Origin: Pseudomonadota bacterium
GTDB lineage: Bacteria; Pseudomonadota; Gammaproteobacteria; Burkholderiales; Sulfuriferulaceae
Assembly (NCBI GenBank): GCA_021845925.1
Contig: JAJZUW010000006.1
Coordinates: forward strand, 1-64,000
DNA length: 64,000 nt
Direction of reading: 5' to 3'
Shown: in pieces, positions 37,502-46,690 of the stretch
Position numbering within the stretch: position 1 is the stretch's first letter
Layout of the letters: every line of letters starts with the position of its first letter
Notes under the pieces: model-generated
Database searches by the model: none
Told to the model about the DNA's origin: nothing
Seen by the model: only the letters and a program-made list of their open reading frames with translations
Made by a program: the position numbers and the translations under genes

Positions 37502-38557
37502 TCAACCTGAATTGTGACCTGACAATATGGCTCCCTGCAAGCCCAGACGAGGATTGGTGACCAGATAGACGGGTGTCGCGCCAACCAGTGGCGACATACG
37601 TCCTTTGGAGACCATGATTGCGCGAAAACGCGACGTCATGATCCAGTCCTGCAAATGAATACCCATGCCTCCGGCCAGAAACAATCCGCCCTGCGGCTGG
37701 AAAGTGACAGCCAGATTCCCCGTCCATGCGGCATAGATATCACAGAACATTTCGATGGCAGCTGTGGCAACCGGTTCCCCGGCCAGCGCAGCGGCATGAA
37801 TTTTCTCGGCCGGCAACATGGCATCACCGGCGAGCTGGCCGGCAAGCCAGGCATGAATAGTGGACAACCCGTTGCCGGACAGCAGGCGTTCCCAGGACAC
37901 GTGTTCCGGATAGCGTTGGACAAGCCAGGCCAGCAGCTTTGCCTGCCGTTCGTCTGCCGGCGCAAAATCCACATGCCCGCCTTCGCTGGCGTAGACTTTC
38001 CATTCGCCAGAACCGAGTGACTGCATCCAGGCCACCCCCAGTCCGGTTCCGGCGCCAGTGATCACACGGGTGGCACCGAGACGGGGCAATCCCGGATTGA
38101 TCACTCTCCAGTCGGTTTTGCGCAGGGTTTCCACGCCGGCAGCCGCAGCCTGGAAGTCATTGATCAGACGTACGTCGGGGATCGCCAGCTGACTGGACAA
38201 ATCAGCGGCATCGACCTGCCAGTCAAGATTGGTCAGCGTTACCCGACCATCCTCCACCGGCCCCGGCATGGCCAGACACATGCGGTCGGGCAAACCGCGT
38301 CCGGTATCCTGGATGAACTGCCGCAGCAAAGAGACCGCGTCCGGAAAATCCTGACTTGCATACCGTTGTTCGAAAACGGTGCGTGCCGGTTGCTGCCAGG
38401 CCAGTTCAACCCAGGCCAGCCAGCTTTTGGTGCCTCCCACATCTCCGGCAAGCAACTGGATTGTGGTGGTACCCAGTTCATTGCGCGAATCCTGCCAGCG
38501 TGCTGTCGTCAATCCTTTTGCCATGATTCTTGTCAGTCTTTGTCTGGTCTTTGGCAT
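37502..38557 (-). CDS. glk: Glucokinase
   Basis: ATP-dependent glucokinase of the bacterial Glk group, up to 351 residues. The phosphate-1 motif is LLAGDVGGTKSWLAW, the sugar-binding part LINDFQAAAAGVETL, and the adenosine region VITGAGTGLGVAW with EGGHVDFAPAD. It is about 30 residues longer than E. coli Glk at the N-terminus. The ATG at 38524 is an alternative start, and neither has a good ribosome binding site. As first gene of the operon it feeds glucose-6-phosphate toward glucose-1-phosphate and GlgC, though no phosphoglucomutase is present here. Confidence 0.88.
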   Translation of the reverse strand: MPKTRQRLTRIMAKGLTTARWQDSRNELGTTTIQLLAGDVGGTKSWLAWVELAWQQPARTVFEQRYASQDFPDAVSLLRQFIQDTGRGLPDRMCLAMPGPVEDGRVTLTNLDWQVDAADLSSQLAIPDVRLINDFQAAAAGVETLRKTDWRVINPGLPRLGATRVITGAGTGLGVAWMQSLGSGEWKVYASEGGHVDFAPADERQAKLLAWLVQRYPEHVSWERLLSGNGLSTIHAWLAGQLAGDAMLPAEKIHAAALAGEPVATAAIEMFCDIYAAWTGNLAVTFQPQGGLFLAGGMGIHLQDWIMTSRFRAIMVSKGRMSPLVGATPVYLVTNPRLGLQGAILSGHNSG

Positions 38558-38837
38558 CGCTGGTCCAACCCCGCCATCATCGGTGGCAGACAGCGTTGAA
38601 ACCTTCTCAGCTCAACGCTATCAGGCCACCCTGCGGAAATCAAGGTTATAGCAACCGGATATGACAATTTTTGCTTTCGCGACCATGAGCCATTACCTTT
38701 TGCGGGAAACAGGCGTATGCTGGTCATTTCTGCTTTGTCACGCTGACCCGGCATGTCAGCCAGGTTCGGACAACCATCCGGTTTGCTTGCTGAATGGCGT
38801 TGTTTATGTTATAAACAAGAATACTTCTCATTTACCC
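38558..38837. other. Divergent control region between glk and feoA
   Basis: About 280 bp with no gene. It should hold the promoter of the glycogen operon (a TATAAC on the minus strand near 38645 lacks a good -35) and that of feoAB, which overlaps an inverted repeat at 38800-38818. Confidence 0.45.
38800..38818. promoter_or_regulatory. Palindromic candidate operator before feoA
   Basis: TTGTTTAT-GTT-ATAAACAA is a perfect 8-bp inverted repeat with a 3-bp centre, 19 bp before the feoA start. A possible promoter (TTGCTG 38787-38792, 16 bp, TTATAA 38809-38814) overlaps it. The sequence is not a textbook Fur or FNR box (the FNR consensus is TTGAT-N4-ATCAA), so the binding protein is unknown. Confidence 0.4.
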
Positions 38838-39080
38838 ATGATGGCGCGGACACTGGATCAACTCGAACCCAACCAGGATGGCATCATTTCCCTGGTCAAA
38901 GCCGGACCGGAACTGGTACGTCGCATGTCCGCGCTTGGCATACGGCCGGGCCGGCGGGTGCAGGTCATCCGGCGTGCCCCACTGGGCGGCCCGCTGCAGG
39001 TCCGGATTGGTCACACCGATCTCATGATCCGGCGCGAAGATGCCGCGCGCATCAGCATCGATAACGGACTCCTGTCGTGA
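38838..39080 (+). CDS. feoA: Ferrous iron transport protein A
   Basis: An 80-residue SH3-like protein (LDQLEPNQDGIISLVKAGPELVRRMSALGIRPGRRVQVIRRAPLGGP in pieces such as LVRRMSALGIRPGRRVQVI) typical of FeoA, which assists FeoB at the inner membrane. The open frame starts at 38661, but homology begins at MMARTLDQ. The next in-frame ATG (38841) is equally possible. The stop overlaps the GTG start of feoB. Confidence 0.9.
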   Translation: MMARTLDQLEPNQDGIISLVKAGPELVRRMSALGIRPGRRVQVIRRAPLGGPLQVRIGHTDLMIRREDAARISIDNGLLS

Positions 39081-40861
39081 AGCGTCTAGCCCTGCTCGGC
39101 ATGCCCAATACGGGCAAATCCACATTTTTCAACCGGTTGACCGGTGCTGGCGCGCGCGTTGGCAACTGGCCTGGCATGACCGTCGATCTGCTGTCGGCCA
39201 AAATCCTGCTGGCTGGCGACATGGTCGAAATCGTTGACCTGCCAGGCATCTACAACCTGCATGGCTTTTCGGACGACGAACAGGTTGTGCGCCATTTTTT
39301 TGCCAGTCAGCCGGTCAATGGCCTGGTGGTGATTCTGGATGCAACCCAGCTGGATCGCCAGCTGGCTCTCTTGCTGCAGCTCAAGACATTGGGCCTGCCG
39401 CTCACGGTCATGTTCAACATGGCCGACGAAGCCCGCCAGCTCGGCATCCGCATCGACCACGAGAAGCTGGCCGCCGAGCTTGCGGTTCCGGTCAGCCTGA
39501 TCAGCGCCAAGTATGGCCAGGGCTTCGGCCATGTCCGCGCAACCCTGGAAAAACTGTTGCGCGAACACCCGCATCCGGGGCAAGCCGACAGCCAGGCGTT
39601 GAATCAGGACCAGGACATCGAATCCGAACTTGATCGCATCATCAGCGACAGCGTGACCACACCTGTCACATTGCCGCCGAACCTGAGCCAACGCATCGAC
39701 CGGTTGTTTCTGCATCCCTGGTTCGGCCTGCCCCTGTTCTTTCTGTGCATGTTCGGCCTGTTCCAGCTGGTTTACGGAATTGGCACCCCCCTGCAGGATG
39801 GCACTGGCTGGCTGCTGGACCAGCTCAAATCAGCCGTTCTCGAGCCGGCGCTGCAAAATGCTCCGAACGCCTTGCGCAGTTTCCTGATCGATGGTTTGTA
39901 CAATGGCGTCGGCACCGTACTGAGTTTTCTGCCCATCATTGTGGTGTTTTTCATTGTCATGGCCGTGGTAGAAGACAGCGGCTACCTGGCGCGCGCCGCC
40001 TGGCTGATGGATGCTGTCATGGCCCGCATGGGGCTGGATGGCCGTTCGTTTGTCATGCAGCTGATGGGTTTCGGCTGCAATGTGCCCGCACTGATGGGTA
40101 CCCGCATCATGCGTTCACGAGGACTGCGCCTGCTCACCATGATGGTGATCCCGTTTTCGCTCTGCTCTGCCCGACTGCAGGTGTTCCTGTTTTTTTCCGG
40201 CGCTGTATTCAAGCCTTTTGCAGCTGCCAGCGTGATGTTTGCCCTTTATCTGACCAGCTTTCTGATGGCTTTCCTGACCGCTCTGGTCTGGCGTGGCAAG
40301 TACCGCAGCCATGAACCATTGCTGCTGGAAATGCCTCCGTGGCGTTTCCCGACGATGCGTCAGTTGCTGGCGCAAGCCTGGCAACAATCCGGGCATTTTC
40401 TGCGTGGCGCATCCGGTTTTATCGTGGCCGGTGTTGTCATGGTGTGGGCACTGACCCATTATCCGTTCGGTATTCCGCCGGCCAGCCCGGCCACCCTTGC
40501 CGGACGGCTGGCTGACTGGATGAGCCCGATATTCGCGCCATTGGGCATCGACCGGCTGCTGTCCATTACTCTGCTGTTCGGTTTTGTCGCCAAGGAAATC
40601 GTCATTGGCTCGCTCGCGGTAATCTATGGCGCGGGCGAAAGCCGGCTGGCCGGCCTGATTGCACAACGGCTGGATTGGGTGCAGGCGATGAGCTTCATGC
40701 TGTTCACCCTGATCTACACCCCATGCCTGTCCACCGTCGCCGTACTCAAGCAGGAATCCAAAAGCTGGGGCTTCACCATTCTCGCCGTGGCCTGGCCACT
40801 CGGACTGGCCTGGCTGGTCAGTTTCCTGTTTTACCAGGGAGCCAGAGCACTTGGCTGGTAA
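39077..40861 (+). CDS. feoB: Ferrous iron transporter FeoB, short form
   Basis: Inner-membrane Fe(II) transporter with a cytosolic G domain, 594 residues against about 770 in E. coli. The G domain has GMPNTGKST (G1), VEIVDLPGIYNL (G3) and MFNMADEA (NxxD, G4). The two Gate regions follow, with MGFGCNVPALMGTR as signature. Start codon GTG, overlapping the feoA stop. No feoC follows. The shorter length lies in the GDI and linker parts, as in other short FeoBs. Confidence 0.94.
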   Translation: MKRLALLGMPNTGKSTFFNRLTGAGARVGNWPGMTVDLLSAKILLAGDMVEIVDLPGIYNLHGFSDDEQVVRHFFASQPVNGLVVILDATQLDRQLALLLQLKTLGLPLTVMFNMADEARQLGIRIDHEKLAAELAVPVSLISAKYGQGFGHVRATLEKLLREHPHPGQADSQALNQDQDIESELDRIISDSVTTPVTLPPNLSQRIDRLFLHPWFGLPLFFLCMFGLFQLVYGIGTPLQDGTGWLLDQLKSAVLEPALQNAPNALRSFLIDGLYNGVGTVLSFLPIIVVFFIVMAVVEDSGYLARAAWLMDAVMARMGLDGRSFVMQLMGFGCNVPALMGTRIMRSRGLRLLTMMVIPFSLCSARLQVFLFFSGAVFKPFAAASVMFALYLTSFLMAFLTALVWRGKYRSHEPLLLEMPPWRFPTMRQLLAQAWQQSGHFLRGASGFIVAGVVMVWALTHYPFGIPPASPATLAGRLADWMSPIFAPLGIDRLLSITLLFGFVAKEIVIGSLAVIYGAGESRLAGLIAQRLDWVQAMSFMLFTLIYTPCLSTVAVLKQESKSWGFTILAVAWPLGLAWLVSFLFYQGARALGW

Positions 40862-40887
40862 AACCGACCCCTCATATTCAGCACCGC

Positions 40888-43800
40888 TCAATCATCATCG
40901 CCACCGGCATCGCTCCCCACGCCATACACCGAATGCACTGCAGGATAGGCGGAACTGCCTTTCAACCCACGCCACAGCAACTGGTTGAACCGTTGCGGCG
41001 GCACCTGATCCGCACGGGAAAAATCAAACCCGTTCGTCACGCTGGCCCAGTAGGCTGCCTTGTGCCGGGGCAGCACGTTCCGGCCAGCGGCCAGTCTGGT
41101 TCCACTCAGGTCGAGCATGGTGGTTTTCAGTACCGTTGAAGCCACTGCCTGATATGTCCAGTGCGGTGATGCCGTCACATCAAACACTGCCGTCATCGGT
41201 GGCTGATGCGCGGTATTCAGGTTGAGATGACGGGTTCCCAGAATGTCCTCGATCGTACGTAACACATTCACCTGGCCGTAATGCGCGTGGATAACGGCGT
41301 TCTGTCTGACATACGCGCCAACCACATAGGCCGTGCTGCGATGGGAATCCACATGATCCGGACCATCCTGGGGATCATCTTCGGTCACAATGATCAGCGT
41401 GCTATCGGCATACGGACTGCTGGCAACTGCCTCGACCAGTTTGCCGACCGCCAGATCATCGTCTGCCTGCTGGGTTTCCGGTGTATTCACCCCGGCCAGG
41501 GCGGTTGCAAAATTGCCCATGTGGTCATGACTCAACCGAATCAGCTCCAGACTGGGCAGATCACCCTTTGCCACATACTGGTCAAATTCGCGCTTCCATT
41601 CCTGATATCGCCACAAATCCGGATAATTCTGGTCGAACTCGCGAAAATACACGTCGGTCAGCCCCACCAGCCTCGGATTGATGGCCGCCACCTGAACCAC
41701 GCCGGCCGCATAAGGCGCACTGATTTCATGCCCTGGGCAAGGCGGCGCCCCGCTGCTGCAGATGGCTCCGATATTGTTCTCCAGGATTCCGTAATTGCGT
41801 ACGGTCAGTCCGGCATGCAGCACGGCATCAAAAATGTATCCGCGCTGTGGACCCACGGCAGAATCCGTCGCGGTATGATCGGCCGGACCGGCCAGCAGAT
41901 TGCTGGCGCCTCCCGGCAGACTGGCATTGGCCATCTGGCTGTAGCGGCCGTTGGTCGCTGCATCGCGTCCGGCCACATCCAGCCCGACCGGCACATTGCG
42001 GTTATTGCCTTCCGACTCGTAGGAGAGTCCCCGGTTGACAAAGCCGTAATTGATCTGCTGGGTAATGCCCTCGGTGCTGGTAATGCGACCACGCGTGGCC
42101 CACGACCAGCCATCCATGCTGCCATCGCCCGGGTCCATGAAATTGTCCAGATCGACAAACTGTTCCGCCAGTCGATGGAAATTGGGCGTGATCGCCCGTC
42201 CGAAAATGGCCAGCCGCGGGTCGCCATCCCCCTTGCCCAGATCACCCAGCACCTGGTCATAGGTACGGTTTTCCTTGATGATGTACAGGATGTGCCGGAT
42301 ATGCTGGTGCAGGAAAGCCATGACCTCGGCATCATGCGGATCCTGTGGCTGGTCATAGAAATCGTTACTGGCCACCTGACGGGTCAGCATGACCAGTTCG
42401 CCAGCATCCGGCACCGGAGCCGCAACCAGTGAGGATTTTTCCAGCTGCATGCCATATTGGTTCTGTGCTCTTGCTGCTTCGGCCGCTTTCTGGTTGTCGC
42501 CATGGCACGGCGCATCACATGCCATCACGGCCGGTGGCGTTGCCTGGATCGCGGCAACCGGATTGCCTGCGCCATCCAGGATGCGACCTTCCGGATACTG
42601 GCTGCTGCCAAGTCTGGCCGTTTGTCCACTGAGCCGCCCGATATTCGGTCCGGTCATGCTTTTGCCATTGATGAGATACATCCAGCCGCCATCTGCGCTG
42701 AAAGCGATATCCCTGGGCGCATAGGCAGTCGGAATCAGGCCGGTCACCGTATTTGCCAGACGGCCCTGCAAGGGAATGACAGCGACCGAGTTGGCGCCCT
42801 CGTTCACCGCATACAGTGTTTTGCCATCCGGACTGACGGTCACTGCGATCGGGGAGGCGCCAGTATCATGCCTGTCGCCCAGCATGCCATCTGGCGCGCG
42901 CGTATCGATCCGGGCAACCACCCGGTTCTGGTCCATGCGAATCACCGCCACCTGGTCGGCATTGTCCTCCGCCACATACAGTCTGCGATGTTCGTGGTCC
43001 TGGGTCATGCCAAGGGGATTGCCATCCAGCGCGATGCGGGTCACCAGATGTCCCGGCGCCGAGCTGATATCCACCACATCCACTTCGCGATCGCGGTTCG
43101 CCGACACATAGGCAATCAGCCGTTTGTGGCCGGTTCTGGCATCCCGCAACGTCAACAGGCTGACCGCAAACGGATAGGTTCCGCCCGGCTTTCCATTCAC
43201 CCCTTCGTTGTAGTCAAGCCACGGACGCAGGTCGTGTTCGAACCTGACCTGCCGGGTTCTGGTATCGATCACGCTGATCGAATCATTGTAGTTGTTGGCC
43301 ACCACCAGTGTCCGGCCATCCGGCGAAATGGCCAGCCCGCCGGCATTTGGCATCACCCGGTCGCCCAGTCCGGCAAAGCCGGGTTTGCCGGACTTGCCCG
43401 GAACCAGTATCGGATGTCCGAGGTCGATCCGGCCTTGCGCATCACCGGACGCGCTATACACATACACCGCATCATCCGCGCCGCCACTGGCGTACAACGT
43501 CCTGCCATCCGGCGACCAGACCAGACCAGCAAACGCATTGGGCTGTGCGATCACCCTGACCAGCCGTGGATGCGCACGCTTCGTTCCGGCCACATCATAC
43601 AGAAACACGTACTGGGTGGAATGCACCTTGTCCGGCGAGCCATCTGCCCTGGCCAGACTGTTCTGCCCCGCGCACAAAATGGCCAGTCGGTTTCCTGCCG
43701 GATTCATGCGGGCCAGAATGGCTCCGCCAGCGACAAATTGCGGGTATTCCTTCAAGCCTGGATTGAGGTATTCCTGCACGGCGCCCTGCGACGCCAATGG

Positions 43801-43923
43801 CGTGATCAGAACTCCGGTCGGCAGGCGCACCGGCGCACTGACCGGCGTTTCCGCCAGAGCAATCCGTGTGGTTGCCAGCAGCACACACAGACACAGGGAA
43901 AGAGGGAACGACCTGCGCACCAT
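40888..43923 (-). CDS. Exported beta-propeller / phosphoesterase fusion protein
   Basis: A 1011-residue protein with a signal peptide (SFPLSLCLCVLLATTRIALAE). The N-terminal half is a YncE-like propeller with repeated SPDGRTLY-type blades (LVWSPDGRTLYASGGADD, LAISPDGRTLVVANNYND, VTVSPDGKTLYAVNEGAN). The C-terminal half is a phosphoesterase of the phospholipase-C/acid-phosphatase type: LYIIKENRTYDQVLGD, LDNFMDPGDGSMDGWSW and TEDDPQDGPDHVDSHRS supply metal-binding residues. The substrate is unknown. I chose the ATG at 43923 (GGAG 8 nt upstream) because it starts the signal peptide; the frame is open to 44028. It is monocistronic and converges on feoB, 26 bp away. Confidence 0.82.
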   Translation of the reverse strand: MVRRSFPLSLCLCVLLATTRIALAETPVSAPVRLPTGVLITPLASQGAVQEYLNPGLKEYPQFVAGGAILARMNPAGNRLAILCAGQNSLARADGSPDKVHSTQYVFLYDVAGTKRAHPRLVRVIAQPNAFAGLVWSPDGRTLYASGGADDAVYVYSASGDAQGRIDLGHPILVPGKSGKPGFAGLGDRVMPNAGGLAISPDGRTLVVANNYNDSISVIDTRTRQVRFEHDLRPWLDYNEGVNGKPGGTYPFAVSLLTLRDARTGHKRLIAYVSANRDREVDVVDISSAPGHLVTRIALDGNPLGMTQDHEHRRLYVAEDNADQVAVIRMDQNRVVARIDTRAPDGMLGDRHDTGASPIAVTVSPDGKTLYAVNEGANSVAVIPLQGRLANTVTGLIPTAYAPRDIAFSADGGWMYLINGKSMTGPNIGRLSGQTARLGSSQYPEGRILDGAGNPVAAIQATPPAVMACDAPCHGDNQKAAEAARAQNQYGMQLEKSSLVAAPVPDAGELVMLTRQVASNDFYDQPQDPHDAEVMAFLHQHIRHILYIIKENRTYDQVLGDLGKGDGDPRLAIFGRAITPNFHRLAEQFVDLDNFMDPGDGSMDGWSWATRGRITSTEGITQQINYGFVNRGLSYESEGNNRNVPVGLDVAGRDAATNGRYSQMANASLPGGASNLLAGPADHTATDSAVGPQRGYIFDAVLHAGLTVRNYGILENNIGAICSSGAPPCPGHEISAPYAAGVVQVAAINPRLVGLTDVYFREFDQNYPDLWRYQEWKREFDQYVAKGDLPSLELIRLSHDHMGNFATALAGVNTPETQQADDDLAVGKLVEAVASSPYADSTLIIVTEDDPQDGPDHVDSHRSTAYVVGAYVRQNAVIHAHYGQVNVLRTIEDILGTRHLNLNTAHQPPMTAVFDVTASPHWTYQAVASTVLKTTMLDLSGTRLAAGRNVLPRHKAAYWASVTNGFDFSRADQVPPQRFNQLLWRGLKGSSAYPAVHSVYGVGSDAGGDDD

Positions 43924-44094
43924 GAACAATCTCCGCAAATGGGTGGGATATCGCTGGCTATCTGGCCAGCAGTCAGTTGTCCACCTTAGCGGAAATCGAT
44001 GACGAACACGTGAATGGCATGCTCGCACCGGCGCAGCATTGTCGTCATCACGATGATGCGACCCGGCAGACGGACTCGGTGATACCGGTCCGGG

Positions 44095-44616
44095 TCAATC
44101 GTCTTCTGACGCGACAACGACCCGTCTGACCACATCCGGCGGAAACCCGCGTGACAGCAGAAAACGGTACTGCCGGGCGCGTTCGCCGGCATCGGCGGCA
44201 AGACGGCCAAATTTTTTCTGCCAGAGCGTGCGGGCACGGGCAAATTCATCGTCCCGCAATGGCGCAAGGGCCTGCTGGATGATGTCGTCGGCCACGCCGA
44301 GTTCGCGCAGCTCATTGGCGATACGCCGGGTTCCGGTGCGTGCCTGACGGGCCTGGGTACGACTTTCGGCAAACCGCAGGTCCGACAGCCAGCCCCTGTC
44401 GCAAAAATCATCCAGCAACGCGGCCACAGCATCAGCATCGCCCCCGGCCTGCATCAGGCGGCGCTGCAACTCCAGCCGGCTGTAGTCGCGCCGGGCCAGC
44501 CAGCCCAGCGCCCGCTGGCGCAGTTCCTCGCGGGTAAGTGCCGGCGCTGCCTGTGCATCGTCAGACGCGAACCCGTCATCGTTGTGGTCGCGGTTCACCG
44601 GGTGCCCGGCCATCAT
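44095..44616 (-). CDS. recX: RecA regulatory protein RecX
   Basis: A small helical protein of 173 residues with three-helix repeats (RQRALGWLARRDYSRLELQRRLMQ, DFCDRGWLSDLRFAESRTQARQARTGTRRIANELRELGV, RFLLSRGFPPDVVRRVV). RecX binds RecA filaments and limits their activity. It starts 10 bp after recA, the standard arrangement. Confidence 0.92.
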   Translation of the reverse strand: MMAGHPVNRDHNDDGFASDDAQAAPALTREELRQRALGWLARRDYSRLELQRRLMQAGGDADAVAALLDDFCDRGWLSDLRFAESRTQARQARTGTRRIANELRELGVADDIIQQALAPLRDDEFARARTLWQKKFGRLAADAGERARQYRFLLSRGFPPDVVRRVVVASEDD

Positions 44617-44626
44617 TCGGATACTG

Positions 44627-45658
44627 TCAGAGAATCACGCCATCCGGGTCCACGGTCATCGCCATCGGGCTGACGCCCAGGGATTCGCGGACACGATTTT
44701 CAATTTCGCGGGCAATATCGGCATGCTCGCGCAGATATTCACGCGCATTGTCTTTGCCCTGACCGATTTTTTCGCCATTCCACGAATACCAAGCACCCGA
44801 TTTTTCAATCTGGCGAGTCGCCACGCCCAGATCGATGATTTCACCTTCACGCGAGATGCCCTCGCCGTACAGGATATCGAATTCGGCCTGGCGAAACGGT
44901 GGCGCGACCTTATTCTTGACCACTTTTACCCTGGTTTCGGAACCAATCACTTCCTCGCCCTTCTTGATCGAGCCGGTGCGCCGGATGTCGATGCGAACGG
45001 AAGCATAAAACTTGAGCGCATTACCACCAGTGGTGGTTTCCGGATTGCCGAACATCACGCCGATCTTCATGCGAATCTGGTTGATGAAGATCACCAGAGT
45101 GTTGGTGCGCTTGATGTTACCCGTCAGCTTGCGCAGGGCCTGACTCATCAGCCGTGCCTGCAGACCCATGTGTGAATCACCCATTTCACCTTCGATTTCG
45201 GCCTTGGGGGTCAACGCAGCCACCGAATCAATGACCACGATGTCCACCGAACCCGACCGGACCAGCATGTCAGCGATTTCAAGTGCCTGTTCGCCGGTAT
45301 CTGGCTGTGAAATCAGCAGGTTGGCCGTATCCACGCCCAGTTTCTGGGCATAGACCGGATCCAGCGCATGTTCAGCATCGATGAACGCCGCCGTGCCGCC
45401 CAGCTTCTGCATTTCAGCAATGACCTGCAGTGTCAGCGTGGTCTTGCCGGATGATTCCGGTCCGTAGATTTCAACGATACGTCCGCGCGGCAAACCGCCC
45501 ACGCCCAGCGCGATGTCCAGTCCGAGCGAACCGGTAGACACCACCTGCAGGTCGCGATCAACCTCGCTATCGCCAAGGCGCATGATCGAGCCCTTGCCGA
45601 AGGTTTTTTCAATCTGTGCCAGCGCTGCCGCCAGCGCCTTGCTGCGATTCTCGTCCAT
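44627..45658 (-). CDS. recA: Recombinase RecA
   Basis: A 343-residue RecA, ATP-dependent strand-exchange protein and SOS co-protease. Walker A is GPESSGKTT; other blocks are [33 protein letters not shown], the L2 loop region [32 protein letters not shown] and a C-terminal domain. Between cinA and recA there are 38 bp containing a possible promoter and an imperfect LexA-like site. Confidence 0.98.
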   Translation of the reverse strand: MDENRSKALAAALAQIEKTFGKGSIMRLGDSEVDRDLQVVSTGSLGLDIALGVGGLPRGRIVEIYGPESSGKTTLTLQVIAEMQKLGGTAAFIDAEHALDPVYAQKLGVDTANLLISQPDTGEQALEIADMLVRSGSVDIVVIDSVAALTPKAEIEGEMGDSHMGLQARLMSQALRKLTGNIKRTNTLVIFINQIRMKIGVMFGNPETTTGGNALKFYASVRIDIRRTGSIKKGEEVIGSETRVKVVKNKVAPPFRQAEFDILYGEGISREGEIIDLGVATRQIEKSGAWYSWNGEKIGQGKDNAREYLREHADIAREIENRVRESLGVSPMAMTVDPDGVIL

Positions 45659-45668
45659 ACGTTCCCCG

Positions 45669-45674
45669 ATTGTA
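45669..45674 (-). promoter_or_regulatory. Candidate -10 of recA
   Basis: The minus strand reads TACAAT 10 bp before the recA ATG, within ACTGTTGATTATTTACAAT. The latter resembles half of a LexA site (CTG then CA after 11 bp), but it is not the CTG-N10-CAG of E. coli. The closeness to the start codon is a problem, so confidence is low. Confidence 0.25.
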
Positions 45675-45696
45675 AATAATCAACAGTCTGCCATGT

Positions 45697-46185
45697 TCAG
45701 TTCAGCAACTCAATCACCCCACGCAGCGCAGCCGCCACCGAGCGCTTGCGTACTTCGCGTCGGTCACCGGCAAAGCGGCAGGTGGTTGCCAGCGCCACGC
45801 CATCGCGACTGGCCCAGGCCAGGCAAACCGTACCGACCGGTTTTTCCGCCGACCCTCCACCCGGACCTGCCACGCCGGAAATCGCCAGCGCAATGTCAGC
45901 CCTGCTGCGCTGGAGCGCGCCGCTGGCCATTTCTGTCACCACTGCTTCCGAGACAGCACCATGCGTAGCCAGTGTTGCCCCCTGCACGCCCAGCCAGTCC
46001 TGCTTGGCTTCATTGGCATATGTGATGAATCCGCCAAAGTACCAGGCCGAACTGCCGGGCAGAGCCGTTACCACCTGCCCCACCCAGCCGCCCGTGCAGG
46101 ATTCCGCGCTGACCAGTTTGAGTCCTTTGTGGCTCATGAGGTGAGCCACTTGCTGCGCCAGCTGCTCAAGTTCCTGTTCATCCAT
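45697..46185 (-). CDS. pncC: Nicotinamide-nucleotide amidase (CinA C-terminal family, PncC)
   Basis: A 162-residue stand-alone CinA C-terminal domain that deamidates NMN to NaMN. Start LAQQVAHLMSHKGLKLVSAESCTGGWVGQ includes the conserved SxxSCTGG active-site text, then GFITYANEAKQDWLGV and ALAISGVAGPGGGSAEKPVG. It lies between pgpA and recA, as is common. Its start overlaps pgpA by 8 bp. Confidence 0.92.
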   Translation of the reverse strand: MDEQELEQLAQQVAHLMSHKGLKLVSAESCTGGWVGQVVTALPGSSAWYFGGFITYANEAKQDWLGVQGATLATHGAVSEAVVTEMASGALQRSRADIALAISGVAGPGGGSAEKPVGTVCLAWASRDGVALATTCRFAGDRREVRKRSVAAALRGVIELLN

Positions 46186-46690
46186 GCAATATCCTTCCCG
46201 CCAAGGGCCACCAGCGTGTCAACGCATCCATGACCAGCCACACATAACCGGCTGCAAGCGCATCATCGAGCATCACGCCGAACGGATTTTCAAGCCGGCG
46301 ATCCAGCCAGTCAATCGGCCATGGTTTGACAATATCAAACAGACGGAACAGTCCGAACACGGCAGCCACGCTGATCAGTCCGTGCGGTTCCACCGCCAGC
46401 AGCATCCACATTGCCACGATCTCGTCCCACACGATGTTGCCGTGGTCCACTTTACCCAGCGCCCGGCCGGCAATGCCGCACACCGGAATGCCAAACAGAA
46501 AGGCTGCCACGATCAGCACCAGCTGCCAGGCCAGAGGCCATGGCGCCAACAACCAGAAATACAGTGGAATCGCTGCCAGGCTGCCAAACGTTCCCGGCGC
46601 ACGAGGCGCCAGACCACTACCCAGGCCAAGGGCCAGGATATGCGCGGGGTGGCGCAGCAAAAAAGCCACGTCAGGCGTTGAAGTGCGCAT
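46178..46690 (-). CDS. pgpA: Phosphatidylglycerophosphatase A
   Basis: Inner-membrane PgpA of 170 residues that dephosphorylates phosphatidylglycerophosphate. Typical parts are LALGLGSGLAPRAPGTFGSLAAIPLYFWL, DHGNIVWDEIVAMW (metal-binding Asp/Glu) and FDIVKPWPIDWLDRRLENPFGVMLDD. Three to four membrane helices. It overlaps thiL by 20 bp and pncC by 8 bp. Confidence 0.94.
   Translation of the reverse strand: MRTSTPDVAFLLRHPAHILALGLGSGLAPRAPGTFGSLAAIPLYFWLLAPWPLAWQLVLIVAAFLFGIPVCGIAGRALGKVDHGNIVWDEIVAMWMLLAVEPHGLISVAAVFGLFRLFDIVKPWPIDWLDRRLENPFGVMLDDALAAGYVWLVMDALTRWWPLAGRILHG

Noticed and set aside
42457-43989. 510-codon plus-strand frame inside the propeller/phosphoesterase gene
   Set aside because: It is a shadow of the beta-propeller coding strand.
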